DNA of 64,000 nucleotides from assembly GCF_019504385.1 (NCBI RefSeq), contig NZ_CP080590.1, forward strand, positions 218,501 through 282,500. The letters are read 5' to 3'. The translations under genes were made by a program, and so were the position numbers. Shown here in pieces: positions 44,999 to 53,658 of the stretch (the stretch's first letter is position 1; each line of letters starts with the position of its first letter). The stretch comes from Devosia salina (GTDB lineage: Bacteria; Pseudomonadota; Alphaproteobacteria; Rhizobiales; Devosiaceae). Under the pieces are notes generated by a model, which searched no databases, was not told where the DNA came from, and saw nothing but the letters and a program-made list of their open reading frames with translations.

Positions 44999-45089
44999 TC
45001 GGTCTCGCCTTTGTTCCCGGGTGGCGCCGCCGCATCGGGGACGCTAGGCTCTGGCCAATTGATTCAAGAGCAAGAAGGCTTTTCGCCCA

Positions 45090-46331
45090 ATGAGCAATTC
45101 TCCCATCGATCCGACCAAGCTCGACAAGCTCGGCGAGGTCGCCATCAAGGTCGGCCTGCAGCTGGCCGAAGGCCAGGACCTGATCATCACCGCGCCGATG
45201 ACGGCGGCCCCGCTGGTGCGCCGCATCACCGAGCATGCCTACAAGGCCGGCGCCGGTCTGGTGACCACCATCTATTCCGACGAGGAAGCCACCCTGTCGC
45301 GCTTCCGCCATGCCCGGGACTTCAGCTTCGATCGCGCTGCCGGCTGGCTCTATTCCGGCATGGCCGAAGCCTATCGCAACAACGCGGCGCGCCTCGCCAT
45401 TTCCGGCGACAACCCGATGATGCTGGCCAATGAAGACCCCGAAAAGGTCTCCCGCGCCAACCGCGCCAATTCGGCCGCCTATCGCCCGGCGCTGGAGCTG
45501 ATCACCGGCTTCGACATCAACTGGAACATCGTCTCCTATCCCACGCCCAACTGGGCAAAGCTGGTCTTCCCCAACGATCCAGAGGACGTCGCCATCGCCA
45601 AGCTGGCCGACGCCATCTTCAAGGCCTCCCGGGTCGACCAGGACGATCCGATTGCCGCCTGGAAGGCGCACAACGCCAATCTCAAGGCCCGCTGGACCTG
45701 GCTCAACGGCAAGAAGTTCTCGGCGCTCAAATATACCGGCCCGGGTACCGACCTCACCGTGGGCCTGGCCGATGGTCACCGCTGGAAGGGCGGCGCCTCC
45801 GAAGCCAAGAACGGGGTCACCTGCAACCCCAATATCCCCACCGAGGAAGTGTTCACCACGCCTCATCGCCTGCGCGTCGAGGGCACGGTTTCGGCCACCA
45901 AGCCACTGAGCCACAACGGCACGCTGATCGAGAACATCCAGGCGCGCTTCGAAGAGGGCCGCATGGTCGAGCTCAAGGCGACCAAGGGTGAGGCCGTGTT
46001 CAACAAGGTGCTCGACACCGACGAGGGCGCCCGGCGTCTGGGCGAAGTGGCGCTGGTGCCGCATTCCTCGCCGATCTCGGCCTCGGGCATCCTCTTCTAC
46101 AACACGCTCTACGACGAAAACGCCTCGTGCCACATCGCCATGGGCCAGTGCTACGCCGACTGTTTCGACGACGGCAAAACGCTCAGCCCCGACCAGATCT
46201 TTGCCCAGGGCGGCAATAAGAGCCTGATCCATATCGACTGGATGATCGGCTCCGACAAGGTCGATATCGACGGCGTTCACGCCGACGGCACCACCGAGCC
46301 GGTCATGCGCAAGGGTGAATGGGCGTTTTGA
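45090..46331 (+). CDS. M29-family aminopeptidase (AmpS / aminopeptidase T type)
   Basis: 413 residues, full length for the thermophilic aminopeptidase family, cytoplasmic and cobalt/zinc dependent. Landmarks: SGDNPMML, the late metal region with NIPTEEVFTTP (Glu ligands), HNGTLIEN, HIDWMIGSD and the C-terminal GEWAF. The family hydrolyses N-terminal residues from peptides. It stands alone, with R1 downstream. Confidence 0.93.
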   Translation: MSNSPIDPTKLDKLGEVAIKVGLQLAEGQDLIITAPMTAAPLVRRITEHAYKAGAGLVTTIYSDEEATLSRFRHARDFSFDRAAGWLYSGMAEAYRNNAARLAISGDNPMMLANEDPEKVSRANRANSAAYRPALELITGFDINWNIVSYPTPNWAKLVFPNDPEDVAIAKLADAIFKASRVDQDDPIAAWKAHNANLKARWTWLNGKKFSALKYTGPGTDLTVGLADGHRWKGGASEAKNGVTCNPNIPTEEVFTTPHRLRVEGTVSATKPLSHNGTLIENIQARFEEGRMVELKATKGEAVFNKVLDTDEGARRLGEVALVPHSSPISASGILFYNTLYDENASCHIAMGQCYADCFDDGKTLSPDQIFAQGGNKSLIHIDWMIGSDKVDIDGVHADGTTEPVMRKGEWAF

Positions 46332-46344
46332 TCCAGACGCCGGG

Positions 46345-46485
46345 TCTCCTCCCCCTTGATGGGGGAGGTAGCGCCGCTGGGCCCATCGGGCCGTAGCAGA
46401 GCTAGGTGGGGGTGCACTCAACACGCGACCTATGAGCGTGAACACCCCTCCCCATCCCTTCCGTCAAGGGGAGGGTGTCGCACCA
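46345..46485. repeat. Dispersed intergenic repeat R1, copy 5
   Basis: CTCCCCCTTGATGGGGGAG hairpin, GTAGCAGAGCTAGGTGGGGG (as in the copy at 19818), then CCCTCCCC and CAAGGGGAGGG. It lies between the convergent aminopeptidase and ppk2 genes. Confidence 0.65.
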
Positions 46486-46505
46486 GGGGTGTGGAGAGGC
46501 CGGAC

Positions 46506-47360
46506 CTATTCCCCCTCCATCCCCAGAAATTCCTCGGCGGTGAGCACGATATTGCGGTCGATCTCGCCGATCTCCTCCTTGTCCTTGCCCTCATAGTCGA
46601 GCCGGTGCAGCACGGTGCGGATGGCATTGAGGCGCAGGCGCTTCTTGTCATTGGCCCGGATCACGGTCCAGGGGGCGTGCCGGCTGTCGGTGCGCTCCAG
46701 CATCTTGTCCCTGGCATCCGAATAATCCCCCCAGAGCTCGAGGGCCTTGAGATCAACCGGTGAGAGCTTCCAGGTCTTGAGCGGATCATGCCGCCGGTCA
46801 TGGAAGCGCTTGATCTGCATTTCCCGGCCGATGGACAGCCAGAGCTTGAAGATCCTGATCCCGTCATTGGTGAGACGCTTTTCGAATTCCGGCGCCTCAT
46901 CGAGAAAATGCTCGGTCTGCTCGGGGGTGCAGAAACCCATCACCGGCTCCACCCCGGCCCGGTTGTACCAGGAGCGGTCGAACAGCACCATTTCGCCCGC
47001 CGCCGGCAGCCAGTCCACATAGCGCTGGAAATACCATTGCGTGCGCTCCCGGTCGTTCGGCTTGGGCAGCGCGGCGATCAGGTTGTAGCGGTGATTGAGA
47101 TTTTCGAGGAAGCGCTCGATCGTGCCGCCCTTGCCGGCCGCGTCCCGACCCTCGAAGATGATCACCGTGCGCGTGCCGGCCTCGGCCATATGCGCCTGGT
47201 GCAGCACCAACTGCTTTTGCAGGCGGTACATCTGCGTGTCATACTCGTCCTTGTCGAGCTTGTCCTCGTAGGGATATCCGCCCGATTCGAAGGCGGCCTT
47301 CTTGATGGATTTGGGCAGGTCCGGATTGTTGATGTCGAAGCCGTCGATAGGATCGGTCAC
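46506..47360 (-). CDS. ppk2: Polyphosphate kinase 2
   Basis: 284 residues, one-domain PPK2. It transfers phosphate between polyphosphate and nucleotides. Walker A GRDAAGKGGTI (residues 71-81), Walker B region MVLFDRSWYNRAGVE, and lid residues in RRHDPLKTWKLSPVD. The start is GTG at 47360. Divergent from phoR with a Pho-box-like motif directly upstream, which fits phosphate regulation. Confidence 0.95.
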   Translation of the reverse strand: MTDPIDGFDINNPDLPKSIKKAAFESGGYPYEDKLDKDEYDTQMYRLQKQLVLHQAHMAEAGTRTVIIFEGRDAAGKGGTIERFLENLNHRYNLIAALPKPNDRERTQWYFQRYVDWLPAAGEMVLFDRSWYNRAGVEPVMGFCTPEQTEHFLDEAPEFEKRLTNDGIRIFKLWLSIGREMQIKRFHDRRHDPLKTWKLSPVDLKALELWGDYSDARDKMLERTDSRHAPWTVIRANDKKRLRLNAIRTVLHRLDYEGKDKEEIGEIDRNIVLTAEEFLGMEGE

Positions 47361-47361
47361 G

Positions 47362-47379
47362 CTGTCTCTCCACTGTCAC
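47362..47379 (+). promoter_or_regulatory. Pho-box-like direct repeat upstream of phoR
   Basis: CTGTCTCTCCACTGTCAC: two CTGTC half-sites 11 bases apart, close to the CTGTCAT-N4-CTGTCAT consensus for PhoB. A TATGAA -10 candidate follows at 47391. The orientation points to phoR (start 47448). It also abuts the ppk2 start codon. Confidence 0.55.
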
Positions 47380-47447
47380 ACAGAGCGTGCTATGAACCCG
47401 CTTCCCGCGCAAGAGGCGGGGTCAAACTGTTGATTCGACCGCCGAAA

Positions 47448-48740
47448 ATGGACGAAACCGCGCCCACAGACCAAGCCACCGGAGCCGCCGCAATCCCGGC
47501 GCGACTTGCCGCACAGAGCCCGCTATTGCTGGGTCTGGCCGGGCTTGTCGTCGCCTTCGTGGTGCTGGGGGGACTGCGGGTCGATCTGGCGGTGATCGGC
47601 TATGGCCTGGTCCTGTGCCTCGTGGCCGTCCTGCCCCAGCCGGTCCGCACCATTACCCGCATCGATGCGGCTCCCCCGGTCCTGTCGGCGCCCACGGCCG
47701 TCCAACCCGACATGCTGCCCGCCTTTGTCGAGGCGCTGGGCGATCCGGCACTGGTGCTGGATGGCCGCGGCGCGGTGGAGCACCGCAATGGCGCCGCAGC
47801 GCGGCAATATCCCAACCTGCAGCCCGGCCGGGTGCTGACCCTGGTCATGCGCAATCCCGAAATGGTTGCGGCGGTGGAGGCGTCCATGCGCACCGGCGAG
47901 ACGCGCAGTTTCGAACTGCATGAGACCCTGCCGTCAGAAACCTGGAACCGCATCGTGGTGGCCCCGTTGCGCCGGCCCGAGCGCGACTGGTTCTCCGACG
48001 AGGACCGCCAATTGCTGGTCACCTTCCAGAGCCTGACCGAACTCAAGCGCGTCGATGCGTTGCGGTCCGACTTCGTCGCCAATGCCAGCCACGAATTGCG
48101 CACGCCACTGGCCTCGCTGATCGGCTTCATCGACACGCTGCTCGGCCCGGCAGCCGGCGACGCGGCGGCGCGGGAAAAATTCCTGGGCATCATGCGGACC
48201 CAGGCCGACCGGATGAGCCGGCTGGTCGATGACCTGCTGAGCCTGTCGCGCATCGAGATGCACCAGCATGTGCGTCCCACCGGCTCGGTGGACCTGGCCG
48301 GTCTCTTGCGCGAAGTGCGCGAGGGCCTGCAGACCCAGGCCCGCGCGGCCGATCTCGACGTCATCCTGAAGCTGCCCGAAGCGCCTGTCATGGTCGTGGG
48401 CGACCGCAGCCAGCTTTACGAAGTGTTCGAGAACCTGATCGACAACGCCATCAAATACGGCGCTACCGGCAAGACCGTCGAGGTGACGCTGTCCGAAATC
48501 GATCGTCCTGGACTTCGGCACATGGTCAGCGTGGTCGACCATGGCCCGGGCGTCGAGCCGGAGCATGTGCCGCGCATGACCGAGCGCTTTTACCGCATCG
48601 ATGCCGAAGCGAGCCGCAAGAAGAAGGGCACTGGCCTGGGGCTGGCCATTGTCAAGCACATCATCCAGCGCCACCGCGGCCAGATGAGCATCAGGTCGCA
48701 ACCCGGCGAGGGCCTGCGCGTCGATGTCTTGCTGCCCTGA
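47448..48740 (+). CDS. phoR: PhoR-type sensor histidine kinase
   Basis: 430 residues. Two hydrophobic segments at about 24-42 and 46-64, a PAS region (about 88-195), then HisKA with His215 in NASHELRTP and a HATPase with NLIDNAIKYG, DHGPGVEPEH and GTGLGLAIVKH. The domain order is that of PhoR, which senses phosphate limitation through the Pst transporter. The usual pst-phoU-phoB genes do not follow here, so phoB must lie elsewhere. ATG at 47448; the longer frame overlaps ppk2. Confidence 0.82.
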   Translation: MDETAPTDQATGAAAIPARLAAQSPLLLGLAGLVVAFVVLGGLRVDLAVIGYGLVLCLVAVLPQPVRTITRIDAAPPVLSAPTAVQPDMLPAFVEALGDPALVLDGRGAVEHRNGAAARQYPNLQPGRVLTLVMRNPEMVAAVEASMRTGETRSFELHETLPSETWNRIVVAPLRRPERDWFSDEDRQLLVTFQSLTELKRVDALRSDFVANASHELRTPLASLIGFIDTLLGPAAGDAAAREKFLGIMRTQADRMSRLVDDLLSLSRIEMHQHVRPTGSVDLAGLLREVREGLQTQARAADLDVILKLPEAPVMVVGDRSQLYEVFENLIDNAIKYGATGKTVEVTLSEIDRPGLRHMVSVVDHGPGVEPEHVPRMTERFYRIDAEASRKKKGTGLGLAIVKHIIQRHRGQMSIRSQPGEGLRVDVLLP

Positions 48741-48861
48741 CGGCTGCCTTTCCTGGCCTGTAATCCCGGCTTGCGCGGTAACCAGCTCTTAAGACAATTT
48801 GAGTCGCCCTGTGGACGATCCGCGTCGCCGCCGACAAGATTTGCGGCACAGGAGCGGCACC

Positions 48862-49140
48862 ATGAACACTCTCTGGCCAGCAGCAACGATCGCCCTCGCC
48901 GTGACCGGCTTCTTCGCCTTGAGCAATTACTATTCCCCGGCCGTTGACCAGCCAAGCCTGGACGACTGCCACCGCCTGGCGGGCGAAGTCCAGGCCATTC
49001 ATATCAATGGTGGCACCATCCCTGTCGAGAAACTGACAGCGGCTCGTGGATGCGCGGTGTCGTTCGGCCAGAACTGGGCGGCTGGAGGCGGTGACCGCGC
49101 AGCGCAATTGCGGGCGGAAGGCGCCATGCGGGTGCAATAG
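48862..49140 (+). CDS. Small exported or membrane-anchored protein (92 aa)
   Basis: Hydrophobic N-terminus (LWPAATIALAVTGFFALS) that can be a signal peptide or anchor, then a short domain with two cysteines (DDCHRL and RGCAVSFG), possibly a disulfide. AGGAG lies seven bases before the ATG. No family recognised. 121 bases after phoR; an R2 repeat abuts the stop. Confidence 0.6.
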   Translation: MNTLWPAATIALAVTGFFALSNYYSPAVDQPSLDDCHRLAGEVQAIHINGGTIPVEKLTAARGCAVSFGQNWAAGGGDRAAQLRAEGAMRVQ

Positions 49141-49190
49141 AGCGCTTTCAGCAAAAGTGGACACCACTTGCGCGGTTCGAAAGCGCGACA
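49141..49190 (+). repeat. Repeat R2, direct copy
   Basis: AGCGCTTTCAGCAAAAGTGG, ACACC, then ACTTGCGCGGTTCGAAAGCG. Differs from the copy at 29521 by a few bases. It starts directly after the small-protein stop codon. Confidence 0.75.
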
Positions 49191-49264
49191 AGACTAAAAA
49201 AGGGAGCGCCCGATCCGATTCAATCGGAACGGGAAAGGCTCTGTCAGGCGACAGCGCTGCCATG

Positions 49265-49288
49265 AAAAAGGGCGCCCTTTCGGCGCCC
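49265..49288 (-). terminator. Rho-independent terminator of gcrA
   Basis: On the minus strand: GGGCGCC-gaaag-GGCGCCC followed by TTTTT, 27 bases after the gcrA stop. The clearest intrinsic terminator in the window. Confidence 0.85.
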
Positions 49289-49314
49289 GTTTCAATTCCA
49301 GCGAGGTCCGTGCC

Positions 49315-49854
49315 TCAGCGGCGTTTCTTGTCCATCTGGTGATAGGCCCGGCGCGAATGGAATTCGCAATAGGGACCGGTTTCCAGGCTGTGCTGGCCGC
49401 AGAAATAGAAGTCCTTGGTCAGCGGATCGCCGATCGGCCACTTGCAGGTGTGTTCGTTCAGCTGCAGCAGGTTGAGCCGCTTGTCCTCCGGAATGAACAG
49501 CTCCGCTGCTGCCGGGGCGACATAGAGTTCGGCATCCATCTCGGGGCTGGCGGCCAGTGCCGTGGCACCCACGACCTGCGGGCGAGACATCGACATGCGC
49601 GGCTTGGCGCTCATCGTGCTGCTGCCAACCGAGCTCGTGGCGGGACGCCGCGGCGCCGCGGGTCGCGCTGCCGGACGGGCGCGCGGCGCGGTATTGGTCG
49701 GCTTGGCACGGGCCGAAAGCTTGAGGCGGTGCACCTTGCCGATCACGGCATTGCGCGTCACTCCGTCGCCCAGTTCAGCCGCAATCTGGCTGGCGCTGAG
49801 CCCCTCCATCCAAAGTTTCTTCAAAAGTTCGACGCGCTCGTCAGTCCAGCCCAT
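49315..49854 (-). CDS. gcrA: GcrA cell-cycle transcriptional regulator
   Basis: 179 residues. The N-terminal GcrA helix-turn-helix (WTDERVELLKKLWMEGLSA, SQIAAELG, TRNAVIGKVHRL) is followed by a Pro/Ala/Arg-rich linker of about 60 residues. The C-terminal Cys/His region has CKWPIGDP, FYFCG and YCEFHSRRAY, all typical. GcrA binds sigma-70 and activates promoters with CcrM-methylated GANTC sites in alphaproteobacteria. The ATG at 49854 gives the conserved start; the longer frame adds 14 unlikely residues. The upstream gap is rich in GANTC. Confidence 0.94.
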   Translation of the reverse strand: MGWTDERVELLKKLWMEGLSASQIAAELGDGVTRNAVIGKVHRLKLSARAKPTNTAPRARPAARPAAPRRPATSSVGSSTMSAKPRMSMSRPQVVGATALAASPEMDAELYVAPAAAELFIPEDKRLNLLQLNEHTCKWPIGDPLTKDFYFCGQHSLETGPYCEFHSRRAYHQMDKKRR

Positions 49855-49885
49855 CGATTGCGCTCCTGAAACCATCGACAAAACA

Positions 49886-50081
49886 GAATCCTTCATTGCG
49901 CTGCCAAAACGGCCTGGCAGCCTTTCGACTCTACAGCTCGTATGTTGAGCGGGTCCGCCGCACGAGATATCGTGTCCCCAACGCCTCGGAGATTACGCCA
50001 TCGCAGGAATCGGGATCAAGAGTCGGGGCGGATTTTCCCCGTTTATTCATTGGTTAAGATTGTCCTAACAATCGATGAGTC
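49886..50081. promoter_or_regulatory. GANTC cluster and CtrA-like box in the gcrA-argD divergent gap
   Basis: Part of the 384-base gap 49855-50238. Five GANTC sites: 49886 (GAATC), 49927 (GACTC), 50007 (GAATC), 50020 and 50077 (GAGTC). A CtrA-like motif TTAAGATTGTCCTAA at 50054-50068 fits TTAA-N7-TTAA at 7 of 8 bases. In Caulobacter CtrA represses gcrA and GcrA uses methylated GANTC, so both site types would be expected here. Confidence 0.55.
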
Positions 50082-50145
50082 AAATCAGGGACTTGGCCGG
50101 TATCAGATTGACTTTACGGGGCCAATTCGCCTAATTCTCGGGTCC

Positions 50146-50173
50146 AAACGCGCGGCCGAGAGGGCGCGTTTTT
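50146..50173 (+). terminator. Terminator-like hairpin in the argD leader
   Basis: AAACGCGC, a 10-base loop, GCGCGTTT and two more T (five in total). A TTGACT -35 candidate lies at 50108, so a transcript towards argD would meet the hairpin at its 5' end. A second small stem GTGGCA-gctt-TGCCAC follows at 50181-50196. Attenuator or end of a short RNA; unproven. Confidence 0.45.
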
Positions 50174-50238
50174 GGTTTCTGTGGCAGCTTTGCCACGCTT
50201 TCCCGTCCCTGACCTGAAACACAAGAGGAATGTTCGCC

Positions 50239-51438
50239 ATGTCTGCGCTCTACGGCACCTATGCCCGGTCCGATCTCGCCTTCGAGCGGGGCGAGGGCAT
50301 GCGCCTGTACGACCAGCACGGCCGAGAATTCCTCGATTTCCATTCCGGCATTGCCGTCAATGCGCTTGGCCATGGCGACCCGCATCTGGTCGCGGCGCTC
50401 AAGGCGGCGGCCGACAAGGTCTGGCATACCTCCAATGTCTTCACCATTCCCGAGCAGGAACGGCTGGGGCAGCGGCTGGTGGACTCGACCTTTGCCGACA
50501 AGGTGTTCTTCACCAATTCCGGCGCTGAGGCGATCGAATGCGCCATCAAGACGGCCCGGCACTATTTCTTCGCCAAGGGCCAGCCGGATCGCTACGAGAT
50601 CATCGCCTTCACCGGCTCCTTCCACGGCCGGACCCTGGGCACGATCGCAGCTGGTGGCAATCCGGGCTATCTCGAAGGCTTCGGCCCGCCCATGCCGGGC
50701 TTCAAGCATACCGCGCCGGGCGATCTCGATGCGGTCAAGGCTTTGATCGGCCCGCAGAGCTGCGCCATCCTGATCGAGCCCGTGCAGGGCGAGGGCGGCG
50801 TCACGGCCATGAGCGCTGAATTCCTGCAGGGCCTGCGCCAGATCTGCGATGAAAACGACATGCTGCTCATCTTCGACGAAGTGCAGTGCGGCTTTGGCCG
50901 GACCGGCCGCTTCTTCGCCTTCGAATGGGCCGGCATCACCCCGGACATCGTCGCCGTGGCCAAGGCCATTGGCGGTGGCTTCCCGCTTGGTGCGTGCCTC
51001 GCCACCGAAGCGGCAGCGGCCTCCATGGTGACCGGCACCCATGGCTCCACTTATGGCGGCAATCCGCTGGGCTGTGCCATGGGCAATGCCGTGCTCGACC
51101 GCATCCAGGCGCCCGGCTTCCTCGATCATGTCGCCCAGATGGGCCAGCGCCTCGCCTGGCACCTGCAGCAATTGGCGCAGAAATATCCCGATTATGTGCT
51201 CGAGCTGCGCGGCAAAGGCCTGCTCGCCGGCATCAAGATCGCCCCCCCGGTGCGCGATTTCGTGGCCCGGCTGCGCGACGATCACCAGCTTCTGGCCATC
51301 GGCGCGGGAGACAATGTGCTGCGGCTGCTGCCGCCGCTGATCGTCTCCGAAGCCGATATCGAGGATGCCATGGCCCGCATCGGTGCGGCTTTCGACGCCA
51401 TCGAGGCGGAGACGGCCGCCTCTGCTTCGGCGAGCTGA
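50239..51438 (+). CDS. argD: Acetylornithine aminotransferase
   Basis: 399 residues, class-III PLP aminotransferase that makes N-acetylornithine in arginine synthesis. Landmarks: FHSGIAVNALGHGDP, GAEAIECAIKTARHY, FHGRTLG, the FDEVQCG active-site Asp and the PLP lysine in VAVAKAIGGGFPLGA. The ATG at 50239 was preferred to the one at 50230, which has the AGAGGA ribosome site too close. Followed by argF and hslO. Confidence 0.93.
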   Translation: MSALYGTYARSDLAFERGEGMRLYDQHGREFLDFHSGIAVNALGHGDPHLVAALKAAADKVWHTSNVFTIPEQERLGQRLVDSTFADKVFFTNSGAEAIECAIKTARHYFFAKGQPDRYEIIAFTGSFHGRTLGTIAAGGNPGYLEGFGPPMPGFKHTAPGDLDAVKALIGPQSCAILIEPVQGEGGVTAMSAEFLQGLRQICDENDMLLIFDEVQCGFGRTGRFFAFEWAGITPDIVAVAKAIGGGFPLGACLATEAAAASMVTGTHGSTYGGNPLGCAMGNAVLDRIQAPGFLDHVAQMGQRLAWHLQQLAQKYPDYVLELRGKGLLAGIKIAPPVRDFVARLRDDHQLLAIGAGDNVLRLLPPLIVSEADIEDAMARIGAAFDAIEAETAASASAS

Positions 51439-51489
51439 CGGCGATGCTGACTTTCTATCATTTCGGGCGGCGCCGAAGCGGGTTGTTCC

Positions 51490-51510
51490 CTCCGCCCCGA
51501 TAGGGCGGAG
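51490..51510 (+). other. Intercistronic stem-loop between argD and argF
   Basis: CTCCGCCC-cgata-GGGCGGAG, perfect 8-bp stem in the 131-base gap, no T-run. Possible message-processing element. Confidence 0.5.
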
Positions 51511-51569
51511 CTTGCAGACGCGGCCCCGCGCCGCCCCATTTCCTGAAGCGTCACAAAGGAACCCGGCCC

Positions 51570-52502
51570 ATGACGACGACCGGCACCCCGAACCATTTTC
51601 TCTCCATCGACGATTTTTCCTATGCCGAACTGCGCGGCATGCTCAACCAGGCTGGCGCCCTCAAGCAGCGCCTCAAGGAAGGTGATCGGCCCCTTCTCCT
51701 CAAGGACAAGGTGCTGGCGATGATCTTCGAGCGCCAGTCCACCCGCACCCGTGTCTCCTTCGATGTCGGCATGCGCCAGCTCGGGGGCGAAACCATCATG
51801 CTCTCCGGCCAGGAGATGCAATTGAGCCGCGAGGAAACCCTGGCCGACACCGCCAAGGTGATGAGCCGCTATGTCGATGCGATCATGATCCGCATCCTCA
51901 GCCACGCTGACCTGCTCGAACTGGCCGAGGCGGCCACCGTGCCGGTGATCAACGGCCTGACGCGGCGAGCCCATCCCTGCCAGATCATGGCTGACCTCAT
52001 GACCTTCGAGGAGCATCGCGGCGACATTCGTGGCGCCAAGATCGCCTGGGTGGGAGACAGCAACAATGTGCTGCACTCCTGGGTCAACGCGGCCGAACTG
52101 TTCGAATGCGAGCTGACCATCGCGACACCCGATGAATACAGCCCCGAAAAGGATCTGATGCAGGACATCACCCGCGCCGGCAAATATGCCCGCCTCATCG
52201 AGGATCCGCGCGAAGCCGTGGAAGGCGCCGATCTGGTCATCACCGACACCTGGGTGTCGATGGGCGATGTGGATGCCGCCGAGCGCCGCCGGGTCTTGAA
52301 ACCCTACCAGGTCAACACCAATCTAATGGCCTTGGCGAACAAGGACGCCCTGTTCATGCACTGCCTGCCCGCCCATCGCGGCGACGAGGTGACCGACGAG
52401 GTGATCGACGGTCCCCAGTCGGTGGTGTTCGACGAGGCCGAAAACCGCCTCCATGCCCAGAAAGCCGTTTTGTGCTGGGCCTTCGGGGTCGAAACCAACT
52501 AG
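51570..52502 (+). CDS. argF: Ornithine carbamoyltransferase
   Basis: 310 residues. It condenses ornithine with carbamoyl phosphate to citrulline. Carbamoyl-phosphate loop STRTR (residues 57-61), HPCQ, ornithine-site DTWVSMG and the catalytic HCLPAHRG. The full set of active-site motifs is present. ATG at 51570 with AAAGGA upstream. Confidence 0.96.
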   Translation: MTTTGTPNHFLSIDDFSYAELRGMLNQAGALKQRLKEGDRPLLLKDKVLAMIFERQSTRTRVSFDVGMRQLGGETIMLSGQEMQLSREETLADTAKVMSRYVDAIMIRILSHADLLELAEAATVPVINGLTRRAHPCQIMADLMTFEEHRGDIRGAKIAWVGDSNNVLHSWVNAAELFECELTIATPDEYSPEKDLMQDITRAGKYARLIEDPREAVEGADLVITDTWVSMGDVDAAERRRVLKPYQVNTNLMALANKDALFMHCLPAHRGDEVTDEVIDGPQSVVFDEAENRLHAQKAVLCWAFGVETN

Positions 52503-52632
52503 CAGACCCGATCTGGCTGTTTGGAGCCTGCCCGGTCATCTCCGCCTGTCGGGGATGGCATGGGCGGGCCGTTGCCGCGAAGGTGGCGCGTTTCGCTTCG
52601 AGGGCGTAGCCTTGAGAAAGACAGTGACCCGA

Positions 52633-53652
52633 ATGACCACGGAACAGACCATGACTGACAACCTGCTCTCCAGCCTGGGCCTTGACCGCCCCGAGACCGG
52701 TGACGACGCCGTGGTGCCCTTCACCCTGGAAAAGCTCGACACCCGCGGCCGGGTGGTTCGCCTGGGTGCGGCTCTCGACACCATTCTCAGCCGTCACGAC
52801 TATCCCCTGCCGGTGGCCCGCCTTCTCGGTGAAGCGGTGGTGCTCGCGGCATTGATTGGCTCCTCGCTGAAATTCGAGGGCCGCTTCATCCTCCAGACCC
52901 AGACCGACGGCCCGGTGAACCTGATCGTTGTCGATTTCGACGCGCCCGACGGCATGCGCGGCTATGCCCGCTATGATCACGATGCGCTGCTCAAGGCTTC
53001 CGAAGCAGGCCGGACCAGTCCGGCAGAGCTTCTGGGCAAGGGCCATCTGGCCATGACCATCGACCAGGGCCCGCATACCGAACGCTATCAGGGCATTGTG
53101 GGGCTGGACGGCCATTCTCTCGAGGAAGTAGCGCATACCTATTTCATGCAGTCCGAGCAGATCCCGACCCAGGTGCGCCTGGCGGTGGCGCAGATGTCCA
53201 CCAGGGGCGACCATCGTCCGCGCTGGCGGGCTGGCGGCATGCTCATCCAGCACCTGCCGCCCAATGGCCAGTCGGTCATGGCGGATCTGCCCGGTGACGG
53301 CGATTTCGACAATCCCGACATGGCCGATCCGGACTTCGTCGAGGCCGATGGCTGGGCCGAGGCCAAGGCATTGCTCGGCACCGTCAGCGATCTGGAGCTG
53401 AACGATCCGGACCTGTCGCCGGAGCGGCTGATGTTCCGTCTCTATCACGAGACCGGCGTGCGGGTGTTTCCCGCCCAGGACCTGGTGGAGCGCTGCACCT
53501 GTTCTGCCGACCGCATCGAGGACATGCTGGCCAACAGCTTCTCCGACCAGGAGCGGCAGGAGATGGCCGTGGATGGGGAAATCGAGGTCGTCTGCGAATT
53601 CTGTTCAACGGCCTATCGGTTCAATCCCCACCACTTCCATTCCGACAACTAG
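52633..53652 (+). CDS. hslO: Hsp33 redox-regulated chaperone
   Basis: 339 residues. The N-terminal HSP33 domain is followed by the zinc redox switch CTC (about residue 287) and CEFC (about 322), the C-X-C plus C-X2-C arrangement that senses oxidation. The start is uncertain between the ATG at 52633 and the one at 52651; neither has a strong ribosome site. The arginine genes upstream with the same orientation are common partners in this order of bacteria. A 37-bp palindrome begins seven bases after the stop. Confidence 0.94.
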   Translation: MTTEQTMTDNLLSSLGLDRPETGDDAVVPFTLEKLDTRGRVVRLGAALDTILSRHDYPLPVARLLGEAVVLAALIGSSLKFEGRFILQTQTDGPVNLIVVDFDAPDGMRGYARYDHDALLKASEAGRTSPAELLGKGHLAMTIDQGPHTERYQGIVGLDGHSLEEVAHTYFMQSEQIPTQVRLAVAQMSTRGDHRPRWRAGGMLIQHLPPNGQSVMADLPGDGDFDNPDMADPDFVEADGWAEAKALLGTVSDLELNDPDLSPERLMFRLYHETGVRVFPAQDLVERCTCSADRIEDMLANSFSDQERQEMAVDGEIEVVCEFCSTAYRFNPHHFHSDN

Positions 53653-53658
53653 ACTTGA

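Noticed and set aside
44612..45047. Two overlapping plus-strand frames (44612 and 44628) opposite the microprotein
   Set aside because: No ribosome site, no family, and they run against the better-supported 40-residue gene and its FNR box.
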